DNA from: UBA5314 sp964635975
Lineage (GTDB): Bacteria > Bacillota > Syntrophomonadia > Syntrophomonadales > Syntrophomonadaceae
NCBI GenBank assembly: GCA_964635975.1
Contig: CAZWPO010000042.1
Coordinates: 1-15,832, forward strand
Reading direction: 5' to 3'
DNA length: 15,832 bases
Numbering within the stretch: position 1 is the first letter of the stretch; each line of letters starts with the position of its first letter. This document shows positions 7,185 through 13,529 of the stretch, piece by piece. The notes under the pieces were generated by a model. That model was not told where the DNA came from. It did no database searches and worked only from the letters and a program-made list of their open reading frames with translations. Made by a program: the position numbers and the translations under genes.

Positions 7185-7458
7185 ATGCCGTGCACCTGGC
7201 TTCGAGAATACCTTCCGAGCGTTACTTGAACAGTTAACTCCATCCAGGCTGCCCCGCGTCACACAGGATTGATCCCTTAGTGCTGCTTCCTTCCGGACCT
7301 GACACGGTTCAGAATGTCCCATTGCGCGGGACCCAGACTTCTACGCCACTTATCCAAGCCGGACCTCACAAGATAGACCCTCAGCACAGGAATTCGATCC
7401 TGCTACAGCGGGTTGCAGGTTACAGGGCACCGCTAATTCCCCATCTAGCACGGCAATT
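7185..7458 (-). ncRNA. ffs: Signal recognition particle RNA, large Firmicute type with Alu domain
   Basis: On the minus strand the domain IV hairpin is unmistakable: GTGTCAGGTCCGGAAGG followed by AAGCAGCACTAAG (about 7273-7302). The Alu-domain 5' portion contains GCCGTGCTAGATGGGG and GCGGTGCCCTGTAACCTGCA-like sequence, and the 3' end GTGCACGGCA pairs with the 5' TGCCGTGC. The predicted mature size of about 270 nt matches the Bacillus scRNA. The RNA, with Ffh, targets nascent membrane proteins to FtsY. Its place upstream of dnaX is conserved in Firmicutes. End coordinates are from base pairing and may be off by a few bases. Confidence 0.96.
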
Positions 7459-7483
7459 CTAAAATGCATTTATTAGTCAGTAT

Positions 7484-7512
7484 ATTGTACATCCTTTTAA
7501 GGGGCTTGGCAA
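7484..7512 (-). promoter_or_regulatory. Promoter of the SRP RNA gene
   Basis: TTGCCA (7507-7512) and TACAAT (7484-7489) on the minus strand are 17 bases apart. Initiation near 7477 would give a precursor with about 18 extra 5' bases that would be trimmed, as is known for Bacillus scRNA. The -35 region overlaps the short palindrome GCTTGGCAAGC. Confidence 0.65.
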
Positions 7513-7679
7513 GCGAAGTTAATCCCCCCGAAAATAATCCGTCCCCTATCGCTCATAAACCACCAATAAGCGAATATAACATATTTAACTCTGAAAAACA
7601 CCGTGGCAATCTTTCCTGGTATTTTTTACGCTGAAGCTCATTAACTTCCATATACATGAGAAGCATTCTTACTACTTGC

Positions 7680-7709
7680 TTGTCGAAGATGCCTGCTCTG
7701 TGTCAAAAT
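7680..7709 (+). promoter_or_regulatory. Weak candidate promoter for the kinase gene
   Basis: TTGTCG (7680-7685) and CAAAAT (7704-7709) are 18 bases apart, and TG stands one base before the -10 hexamer. Both hexamers are imperfect. This is the best match in the 283-base gap between the SRP RNA gene and the kinase gene, in which I see no other feature on the plus strand. Confidence 0.3.
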
Positions 7710-7741
7710 AGAGGCAAATCAATCAATCGGAGGTTAATCAT

Positions 7742-9298
7742 TTGGATCTCAGTAAGCTGTGTGCCTACTGTTTCAGCAATAAGCTTCCTGGAGCGGTCTG
7801 CCCTCATTGCCATTGGCAAGAGGGACTATCTACCGCTTCTCCGTCTTATCTGCCCCCTCAGACGATTCTGCACGGAAAATATCTACTGGGCCGGGTGCTC
7901 GGTCAAGGTGGTTTTGGAATCACCTACCTGGCTCTGGACCTGGATCTGGGAATTAAACTGGCAATTAAAGAATATTTTCCCCGTGAATTTGCCAACCGCA
8001 ACAGTGGTGAATTCTCAGTATCTATATTCTCAGGAGATGCCAGGTCTTATTTTCAAGAAGGCCTGGACAAATTCCTTGAAGAAGCAAAAACCCTGGCCCG
8101 CCTTGAAGGGCACCCCAACATCGTATCGGTGCGTGATTTTTTCAGAGAAAACGGCACCGCATATTTTGTTATGAACTACCTGGATGGATCCACTCTGAAG
8201 GAATATTTGGCCAAACGCTCAGCCCCCCTGGATTTTAACAGTGCAATGCAAATAATACTGCCATTGATGGATGCTCTCAAGGAAATCCACAGCCATGGGA
8301 TTTTACACCGAGATATAAGCCCGGATAATATTTTTATAACCGATAAAGGGGTTGTTAAGATCCTTGATTTCGGCGCTGCCCGCCAGGTGATGAGTGGGCA
8401 CAGCAAGAGTCTTTCCATTATTTTAAAACCGGGTTATGCTCCTGAAGAGCAATACCGAAGCAAAGGTAATCAAGGTCCCTGGACAGATATCTACGCTCTT
8501 TCTGCTACAGTATACAAAATGTTAACCGGGAAGACTCCCCCCGAGTCGCTGGACCGCATAAATGGAGAGCTCTTGGTACCTCCTTCACAGCTTGGTGTTC
8601 AGCTCCCCGAACAGTATGAAGCGGCTTTGTTAAAAGGTCTAGCAGTCAAAGCGGAGAATAGATATCAAAACATACAGGAATACCGGGCAGCGCTTACATC
8701 CGCAAGTACAATCCCCATTATATCTCCAGAGATTCAAACTCCAGAGCCAGCCGTAAGGCAGCCCCCCCCTGCAAGCCTGAGTATTGCTCCTGTGCCCAAG
8801 GCTCAGATTTATAATCCACCAGATCCGAGCAAAAACAATAGCTTAATCATTGGTTTAGCGTCACTGCTTTGTCTGATGGTAATAGCAGTAGGAATATATT
8901 TTTACCTGGAAGAAGACAGCCCTAAATCGACCCCTTCTGTGTCAATCTCGTCCAAAAATAATCAACCGTCCCCTTCTGCTCCCGGGCAGTCTCCGGAAAA
9001 AGTAGTCCGAGACTTCTATGACAATATGTCAGCTAAAAACTACCCGGCAATTTCTTCCCTGCTGGGCGGAGAGATGCTGGCGCATTATTCTTCAGAAGCA
9101 TTTTCGCTTGATGACCTTAGCATAACCAGTTATAGAATTATTGAGAACCAACCACTGAGTACTAATCAGGCCCGGGTATCGGTAGAAGCTAATTTTGTTG
9201 ATTCTCTTCACAATTCTTATAAAGTTACAGACGTATTTCTGCTAGAGAATCAAAATGGCCGGTGGCTAATTGTTCAGCTGATGGATGAAAAATATTGA
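7742..9298 (+). CDS. Membrane Ser/Thr protein kinase with N-terminal zinc ribbon
   Basis: The 518-residue protein begins with a zinc ribbon (C7-x2-C10, C20-x2-C23). A Hanks-type kinase domain follows at about 46-320: glycine loop G-Q-G-G-F-G (54-59), Lys76 in A-I-K, H189-R-D191, Asn196, D209-F-G and A-P-E at 233-235, all catalytic residues present. A Pro-rich linker leads to one membrane segment (about 367-388) and a C-terminal, probably extracellular domain of about 105 residues (S-P-E-K-V-V-R-D-F-Y start) that resembles NTF2-like folds. The start is TTG with GGAGGT seven bases upstream. It heads a run of phosphatase and FHA genes, so it probably phosphorylates the FHA proteins. No PASTA repeats, so it is not a canonical PrkC. 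Confidence 0.93.
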   Translation: MDLSKLCAYCFSNKLPGAVCPHCHWQEGLSTASPSYLPPQTILHGKYLLGRVLGQGGFGITYLALDLDLGIKLAIKEYFPREFANRNSGEFSVSIFSGDARSYFQEGLDKFLEEAKTLARLEGHPNIVSVRDFFRENGTAYFVMNYLDGSTLKEYLAKRSAPLDFNSAMQIILPLMDALKEIHSHGILHRDISPDNIFITDKGVVKILDFGAARQVMSGHSKSLSIILKPGYAPEEQYRSKGNQGPWTDIYALSATVYKMLTGKTPPESLDRINGELLVPPSQLGVQLPEQYEAALLKGLAVKAENRYQNIQEYRAALTSASTIPIISPEIQTPEPAVRQPPPASLSIAPVPKAQIYNPPDPSKNNSLIIGLASLLCLMVIAVGIYFYLEEDSPKSTPSVSISSKNNQPSPSAPGQSPEKVVRDFYDNMSAKNYPAISSLLGGEMLAHYSSEAFSLDDLSITSYRIIENQPLSTNQARVSVEANFVDSLHNSYKVTDVFLLENQNGRWLIVQLMDEKY

Positions 9299-9457
9299 TT
9301 TAGCCAGGTGTTTTTCAGCTCATGTAGCAAAGATGTATTCTGGTTTTTTATCTAAATAAAAATTTACATGTTTTGATTTCTTAAAGATTTAAGTACGGGT
9401 TTTTCATGCTCCGGTTTTTTCGCGCTTTTTATCCGGTTCGCCCGCCTTCCAGATAGT

Positions 9458-9486
9458 GTAACAAAGCAGGAATTTTATCATATAAA
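9458..9486 (+). promoter_or_regulatory. Candidate promoter for the phosphatase-protease-FHA genes
   Basis: GTAACA (9458-9463) and TATAAA (9481-9486) are 17 bases apart. The -10 matches consensus at five of six positions, the -35 at four. Transcription from about 9493 would give a leader of about 180 bases before PP2C. Confidence 0.4.
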
Positions 9487-9577
9487 GGCGAATTTATCCT
9501 GAATCTTACTCATTTGCTGCTTTCCCTATGCGAATACAGCGTTTAGGTGAGGCATGATTTAATTACCAATGGCTACA

Positions 9578-9666
9578 GGAAGGAGGTGCTTGTCGGCTCG
9601 CTGGAACCGTATCCCGGAATGAAAGGTCCCGGCACATGGTATAGGGAATAGTTCCCACCTTTTTCT
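9578..9666 (+). promoter_or_regulatory. Candidate attenuator leader with two exclusive folds
   Basis: Terminator fold: GGGAA (9644-9648) pairs with TTCCC (9652-9656), extended by GGT/ACC, followed by TTTTT (9660-9664). Competing fold: 9603-9615 pairs with 9644-9655 (GGAAC with GTTCC, TCCC with GGGA), and 9578-9588 pairs with 9656-9666 over 11 contiguous pairs including G-U. The second fold consumes both terminator arms and the U-tract. This suggests transcription attenuation just before the PP2C gene. It matches no riboswitch family I can name. Confidence 0.45.
9638..9664 (+). terminator. Terminator-like hairpin immediately before the PP2C gene
   Basis: GGT-ATA-GGGAA, loop TAG, TTCCC-ACC, then TTTTT. 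It ends two bases before the ribosome binding site AGGAG (9667-9671) of the next gene. That makes it either an attenuator or the late terminator of the kinase transcript. Confidence 0.55.
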
Positions 9667-9673
9667 AGGAGTG

Positions 9674-10528
9674 ATGCTCATTTTTGGTCTTTTTAAGAAA
9701 CGTGCTCAAAAAGCTCCGGCTCCCCTTCAGAAAACAATCTATGCTCAGGTGAACGGTCTGCTTAATATTGTTCCCGGCAACTCCCAGAATATAGGAGCAC
9801 GGGAAGAACAACAGGACTCTTTTTTGTTCTCAGAAATGGAAAATGCTGAGTTGGTGGCCAGAATCGGAGTCCTGGCGGTGCTGGCTGACGGTATGGGTGG
9901 TTTGCGTTTGGGTAGAGAAAGCAGTTCCCTGGCAGTTAAAACCTTCCTGGTTGAATATTGCAGCAAGACTCCCGATGAGTCGATTACCCATGAACTGGCA
10001 CGCGCAGTCAGGGTTGCCAATGCTGCCGTTTTTGATATGGCCAGCCGTGCAGATCTAGCCTGGAATACCGGAACCACTCTGGTTGCAGCACTTATTGACC
10101 TGGATGAGCTTTTCTGGATATCTGTCGGTGACAGCCGTATTTACCTTTTCCGGGATAACCACTTGCAGCAGCTAAACCAGGACCATAATTACTACAATGA
10201 ATTACAGGTTCAGGTTGAACAGGGCCTTATTAGCTCCGAGGAAGCGGATACACATCCGGAAAAAAATTCTCTAACATCTTATCTGGGAATGGATGTCCTG
10301 AAGGATATCGACCAGAATTATGAAGCGATTCCTTTAAAGGCCGGGGATCGGATTTTACTGTGTAGTGACGGATTATATGGTTTTTTGAGCCATGAAGAAA
10401 TTACCAATGCTTTAACTCTTCCAGCTCAAGAAGCTGCTGATCTGCTATTAGCGCAGACGCTTGCCAAGGGGCACCGATATCAAGACAATGTAACTGTAGC
10501 CATTTTAGCCTGCGAACAGGCATCCTGA
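9674..10528 (+). CDS. PP2C-family Ser/Thr protein phosphatase (first copy)
   Basis: This 284-residue protein has the PP2C/PPM metal-binding pattern: A-R-E-E-Q-Q-D-S with Asp48, A-D-G-M-G-G (71-76), G-D-S-R-I-Y-L-F (152-159), C-S-D-G (230-233) and Q-D-N-V-T-V (270-275). It should be a cytoplasmic Mn/Mg-dependent phosphatase reversing the neighbouring kinase. The 30 N-terminal residues before the domain are basic and Pro/Ala-rich. Start choice is uncertain: AGGAG (9667-9671) is only two bases from ATG 9674 and overlaps GTG 9671, while an in-frame ATT at 9680 has eight-base spacing. A glycine replaced by leucine in D-G-M-G-G-L-R-L-G, where G-H-x-x-G is usual, is a mild deviation. Confidence 0.9.
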   Translation: MLIFGLFKKRAQKAPAPLQKTIYAQVNGLLNIVPGNSQNIGAREEQQDSFLFSEMENAELVARIGVLAVLADGMGGLRLGRESSSLAVKTFLVEYCSKTPDESITHELARAVRVANAAVFDMASRADLAWNTGTTLVAALIDLDELFWISVGDSRIYLFRDNHLQQLNQDHNYYNELQVQVEQGLISSEEADTHPEKNSLTSYLGMDVLKDIDQNYEAIPLKAGDRILLCSDGLYGFLSHEEITNALTLPAQEAADLLLAQTLAKGHRYQDNVTVAILACEQAS

Positions 10529-10554
10529 TTATTACAGCAAAAGGGGTTTTTTTC

Positions 10555-11898
10555 ATGAAGAAAAGGACTAATTTGACCAAGCTTATATTTATTGTTTTTC
10601 TTACCGTTTTGATTTTCTCTTTACCGGTATCTGCCAGTCCAGTCATAGATTCCGCAACCAAAGGTGTTGTTAGGATAGTCGTTTTTGACCAGAATAACCA
10701 GCTATGTTCAATGGGTTCTGGTTTTGCTGTTGGAGCCGGTGAACCCGTAAAGTATATTGTTACCAATTTCCATGTGGTGGAGCCCAATCCTTATGGCGTT
10801 TTTATGGTTCGTGGTACCGACGACTTGGTTCCAGCCATCGTCGTTGGCCCCCTTCAGGTCTCTGATATTGCTATTCTCGAATTAACCCAGCCATTATACA
10901 GCATACCTCCGCTGACAATTGGTTCTGAGTCAATTGCTTATACCGGGGACAGTGTTTATGCCCTTGGCTTTCCGGGCGCCGCAATCAGCGACTGGATGAC
11001 CTCTTATCCCAAGGACGTTACCGTAACCAATGGCGTTATCAGCAAAAAGACGGAATGGAACGGAATCAAGGTATTTCAACACGATGTTTCTATAAATCCC
11101 GGTAATTCCGGAGGGCCACTTATTAACAAAGACGGATATGTATTGGGTATTAATACTTTTACCATGCGCAATCAGGCCAATATTAACGGAGCCGTGCAGA
11201 TAGACTATGTTCGGGAGTTCCTGGACAGCCGCGGCATAGCTTATAAAAAAGCCGAGACCGTTGCTGCAACAACTACTACTCCGGCTGCCACTACCACTAC
11301 TCCTACTCCAGCTGCCACAACCACTCCGGCTGCCAACACATCAGATACCACGACCACCAGCGAAAAGAGTAGCAACCTGCCCATGTTCCTGATGATTGGT
11401 GGAGCAGTAGCCCTGGCGGCGGTAGTCCTGATTGTTGTCTTAGCAGGAAAAGGCAAAAAGGGGAAAGTTGTTCCAGCCGCAGTTGCTCCATCTGCCCCCC
11501 CCCCTATAGCACCCCCGACGACTCCTATTATAGATAGTCCGGTCACTACTCCGGTTCAAAAGCAGCAGTCAAAACCACATGCGTCGTTAAAAGGCGTATC
11601 CGGTCATTTCTCAGGTCAGGAAGTTGATTTCAGCACGGGCGTCGTAACTATCGGGCGAGACCCCCGGCTCTGCCAGGTAGTTTTTCCCCAATCTGATACT
11701 GATGTGAGCCGCAAACATTGTACCGTTCGATTTGACGAGGCAACCCAGACCTTTACCCTTGAGGATTTCTCTTCCAATGGGACTTTCCTCTCCTCCAACC
11801 AGAAGTTAGAATCGGGTAAACCGTACATTTTAAAGCCGGGAGATCGTTTCTATGTAAGCGACCCTAAAAACGTTTTTGAGGTGCGATTGGAGAAATAA
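10555..11898 (+). CDS. Secreted trypsin-like serine protease fused via a membrane segment to an FHA domain
   Basis: The 447-residue protein starts with a signal peptide (1-27, ending V-S-A). A trypsin-like protease domain (about 33-230) follows with a plausible triad His73 (N-F-H-V-V), Asp104 (S-D-I-A-I-L) and Ser185 (N-P-G-N-S-G-G-P). Then come a Thr/Ala/Pro low-complexity linker (237-270), a membrane segment (about 275-297) and a basic, Pro-rich stretch. A C-terminal FHA domain (about 343-445) has G-R-D (367-369), S-R-K-H (385-388) and S-N-G-T (407-410). Topology puts the protease outside and the phospho-Thr reader inside. No PDZ domain, unlike HtrA. The ATG lacks a classical strong site (AAAGGGG lies 12 bases upstream). 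It probably relays kinase status to surface proteolysis, or the reverse; this is inference. Confidence 0.92.
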   Translation: MKKRTNLTKLIFIVFLTVLIFSLPVSASPVIDSATKGVVRIVVFDQNNQLCSMGSGFAVGAGEPVKYIVTNFHVVEPNPYGVFMVRGTDDLVPAIVVGPLQVSDIAILELTQPLYSIPPLTIGSESIAYTGDSVYALGFPGAAISDWMTSYPKDVTVTNGVISKKTEWNGIKVFQHDVSINPGNSGGPLINKDGYVLGINTFTMRNQANINGAVQIDYVREFLDSRGIAYKKAETVAATTTTPAATTTTPTPAATTTPAANTSDTTTTSEKSSNLPMFLMIGGAVALAAVVLIVVLAGKGKKGKVVPAAVAPSAPPPIAPPTTPIIDSPVTTPVQKQQSKPHASLKGVSGHFSGQEVDFSTGVVTIGRDPRLCQVVFPQSDTDVSRKHCTVRFDEATQTFTLEDFSSNGTFLSSNQKLESGKPYILKPGDRFYVSDPKNVFEVRLEK

Positions 11899-11901
11899 AC
11901 T

Positions 11902-12630
11902 ATGAAACTACTTGCTGCAGGTATTTCTGAAGCAGGAGGGAGAAAGGTTAATGAAGACAGCTGTGCTATCTTCAGCCAACCTCCTTGGGATTGCTTTGTT
12001 GTAGCCGATGGCCTGGGAGGACACGGAGGCGGCGAGGTGGCTTCTCAGGCGGCCATTCAGGCCATAGGCGTTCTCTTTAAAAGCCAGCCCGGTTATAACG
12101 AGGCCAACCTGCGCCATTATATAGAAAACGCCCAGCAGGAGATTCTACGAATTCAGAAGACCAATACGAGATACAGGAATATGCGCACAACAATTGTGGT
12201 GATGGTAAGCAATGGTGTGAAAGCAGCCTGGGCTCATGTTGGTGATTCCAGACTTTACATGTTTAGAAACCATAAGTTATTTTCCCATACCTGGGATCAG
12301 AGTGTTCCCCAGGCCCTGGTACGAGTTGGTGAAATTACTTTTGACCAGATTCGCTTTCATGAAGATCGCAATCGCTTGCTTCAGGCACTGGGTGGAAATA
12401 ATCCTCCCAAGATCGAGTTCAGTCCTGGTCCAGTGCCCCTGGAGAAAGGCGATGCCTTTTTATTGTGCAGTGACGGCTTTTGGGAATGGGTTACTGAGAG
12501 TGAAATGGAAGATGATCTGGATCGAGCGAGCGCTTCCACCCAATGGCTTGAACTCATGAAAAAACGTATATTGAAGAGAGCCAAGCCAGGTAATGACAAC
12601 CTCTCTGCCGTAGGAATCCTGGTTGAATAA
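11902..12630 (+). CDS. PP2C-family Ser/Thr protein phosphatase (second copy)
   Basis: The 242-residue PP2C protein has N-E-D-S with Asp19, A-D-G-L-G-G-H-G-G-G (35-44), H-V-G-D-S-R-L-Y-M-F in the middle, C-S-D-G-F-W-E in the second half and G-N-D-N-L-S-A near the end, so all metal ligands of a minimal PP2C domain are present. No membrane segment. It starts three bases after the stop of the protease-FHA gene, with TGGAG inside that gene's end, so the two are cotranscribed and probably translationally coupled. It is clearly divergent from the first PP2C and follows the G-H-G-G-G consensus better. Two phosphatases of one family in one operon suggest different targets or compartments. Confidence 0.93.
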   Translation: MKLLAAGISEAGGRKVNEDSCAIFSQPPWDCFVVADGLGGHGGGEVASQAAIQAIGVLFKSQPGYNEANLRHYIENAQQEILRIQKTNTRYRNMRTTIVVMVSNGVKAAWAHVGDSRLYMFRNHKLFSHTWDQSVPQALVRVGEITFDQIRFHEDRNRLLQALGGNNPPKIEFSPGPVPLEKGDAFLLCSDGFWEWVTESEMEDDLDRASASTQWLELMKKRILKRAKPGNDNLSAVGILVE

Positions 12631-12689
12631 GCTGCAGGGGGTAGCAGCTATTTATAAACCTTTGACTCGTTTTGATAGGAGGGCAAAAA

Positions 12690-13280
12690 ATGCAATTAAC
12701 AAGGTGTGACAACGGCCATTACTATGATGCTTCCAAGCATAGTTCCTGTCCCCATTGCGGGGTTCAGAATCTTGACATCGATTTTCAAAAAACCGTGGCC
12801 CGGAGACCAGAGTCTGCCGGAATTGCTCCTACTCAGGCCAAATCCGGCGAGGGCACTTCTGATGGCGAGGCTAAAACCGTGGGAGTGTTTCGCAAAAAAA
12901 TGGGCATTGATCCCGTTGTGGGTTGGTTAGTTTGTATAGAAGGCCCTGATAAAGGCAGAGATTATCGCCTTCACAGTGAAAAAAACTTTATTGGCCGTTC
13001 TGAAAAAATGGATATTGCTATTGCCGGAGATGAGAGTGTTTCCCGTGAAAATCATGCAACAGTTAGCTTTAATCCCAAAAAGAGCTTGTTCCGAATCTTA
13101 CCCGGAGATTCAAGAGGCTTGGTGTACTTAAATGAAGAGGAAGTGATTACTCCTATCGAACTGAAAGGCTTCGATATTATTGAATTAGGGCAGACCAAGC
13201 TTCTTTTTGTTCCATTCTGTGGCGAAAATTTCACCTGGCAGCAGGAATCTCCGCCTGAGGAGAAAAACGAAGAGGCCTGA
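12690..13280 (+). CDS. Zinc-ribbon FHA domain protein with likely phospho-Thr switch
   Basis: The 196-residue protein has an N-terminal Cys/His cluster (C6, H10, C20-P-H-C23), a disordered linker (about 30-75) and an FHA domain (about 78-178) with G102-R-S and S118-R-x-x-H122. The asparagine loop reads Y-L-N-E-E rather than N-G-T. The linker contains two K-T-V motifs, at Thr35 and at Thr63 in K-T-V-G-V-F-R, resembling the phosphorylated T-S-V-F-R segment of GarA/OdhI. I chose ATG 12690, preceded by AGGAGGG; an upstream TTG at 12672 is less likely. It is probably the soluble substrate and adaptor of the kinase. The C-terminal tail is acidic. Confidence 0.88.
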   Translation: MQLTRCDNGHYYDASKHSSCPHCGVQNLDIDFQKTVARRPESAGIAPTQAKSGEGTSDGEAKTVGVFRKKMGIDPVVGWLVCIEGPDKGRDYRLHSEKNFIGRSEKMDIAIAGDESVSRENHATVSFNPKKSLFRILPGDSRGLVYLNEEEVITPIELKGFDIIELGQTKLLFVPFCGENFTWQQESPPEEKNEEA

Positions 13281-13298
13281 TCGGTTTAGAATAAACAA

Positions 13299-13321
13299 AA
13301 GGGGAAGCAGTGCTTCCCCTT
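13299..13321. terminator. Hairpin after the FHA gene, left flank of repeat copy 1
   Basis: AAGGGGAAGCA and TGCTTCCCCTT are 11-bp arms around one base, in practice a 9-bp stem with a CAGTG loop. On the plus strand no U-tract follows; on the minus strand TTTTGTTTATT follows. It can stop leftward transcription better than rightward, although it lies where the rightward operon should end. Confidence 0.65.
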
Positions 13322-13453
13322 AGACCGTCAAAAAAGCCGAATATCTGTGTCACTGCACAACGCCCGCTCAATCAACGTATTCCATATACGCCTCAATCAC
13401 GGGCTTTGTTTGTTCCTTGATCTTCGACTTTTTTGCTCGCTCTGCCAGGGTGT
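13322..13453. repeat. 132-bp structured repeat, copy 1
   Basis: This copy is about 80 percent identical to copy 2 (14271-14402), with equal length and no gaps. It folds as nested stems: P1 13330-13345 with 13419-13434 (ending in A6/T6), P2 13362-13366 with 13400-13404 and P3 13376-13380 with 13386-13390. A TCAATCA sequence occurs on both sides of the loop between P2 and P3. Many differences between copies preserve pairing. The ends AGACCGTC and CTCGCTCTGCCAGGGTGT are invariant. It may be a small mobile or structured element; strand of action is unknown. Confidence 0.85.
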
Positions 13454-13472
13454 CAACTTCTTTGACACCCTG
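13446..13472. repeat. Perfect 11-bp inverted repeat at the right end of repeat copy 1
   Basis: CAGGGTGTCAA and TTGACACCCTG surround CTTCT. The left arm begins within the conserved end of the 132-bp repeat; the right arm is unique to copy 1 and is not present at copy 2. Confidence 0.7.
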
Positions 13473-13496
13473 AGGGGAAGCACTGCTTCCCCTTTT
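13473..13496 (+). terminator. Second GGGGAAGCA hairpin, with rightward U-tract
   Basis: AGGGGAAGCA, one base, TGCTTCCCCT, then TTT. The stem is nearly the same as at 13299-13321 except that the loop is CACTG instead of CAGTG. It mirrors the first hairpin across repeat copy 1 and here the T-run lies on the plus strand. Confidence 0.65.
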
Positions 13497-13529
13497 GTGC
13501 GAACACACAAACCGAGTGGAGGAAATGTA

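Larger units (their letters stand above)
9299..9673 (+). other. 375-base gap: candidate promoter and structured leader before PP2C
   Basis: No gene is supported here. The first half is T-rich without a clear terminator for the kinase gene. The second half holds a possible promoter (9458-9486), a strong but apparently unused ribosome binding site AGGAGGTG (9581-9588) and a terminator-like hairpin just before the PP2C gene. A 34-codon frame (9547-9651) covers part of it but resembles nothing I know. Confidence 0.55.

Noticed and set aside
7280..7462. 60-codon plus-strand frame
   Set aside because: It is antisense to the SRP RNA, which explains the sequence fully.
7656..8174. 172-codon plus-strand frame overlapping the kinase start
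   Set aside because: It is out of frame with the kinase, has no family motifs, and the kinase frame carries intact catalytic residues and a good ribosome binding site.
9547..9651. 34-codon frame in the leader before PP2C
   Set aside because: GTG start without a site, no recognisable motif, and it lies in the structured leader. A leader peptide remains possible but cannot be supported.
9590..9660. T-box riboswitch suggested by TGGAACCG
   Set aside because: Only eight bases resemble the T-box core, the specifier and stem I elements are not recognisable, and the downstream gene is a phosphatase rather than an amino-acid gene.
11241..11546. 101-codon minus-strand frame rich in Val and Ala
   Set aside because: It is the antisense of the Thr/Ala/Pro linker of the protease-FHA gene, a composition artefact.
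13322..13453. Integron attC site
   Set aside because: The element is palindromic, but the terminal core motifs ending in AAC and starting with GTT are not found at its ends and no integrase gene is seen.
13347..13529. Upstream extension of the stalk-domain protein frame to 13347
   Set aside because: The extension is translated repeat and hairpin DNA, has no ribosome binding site, and a signal peptide starts exactly at ATG 13530 with GGAGG at seven bases.
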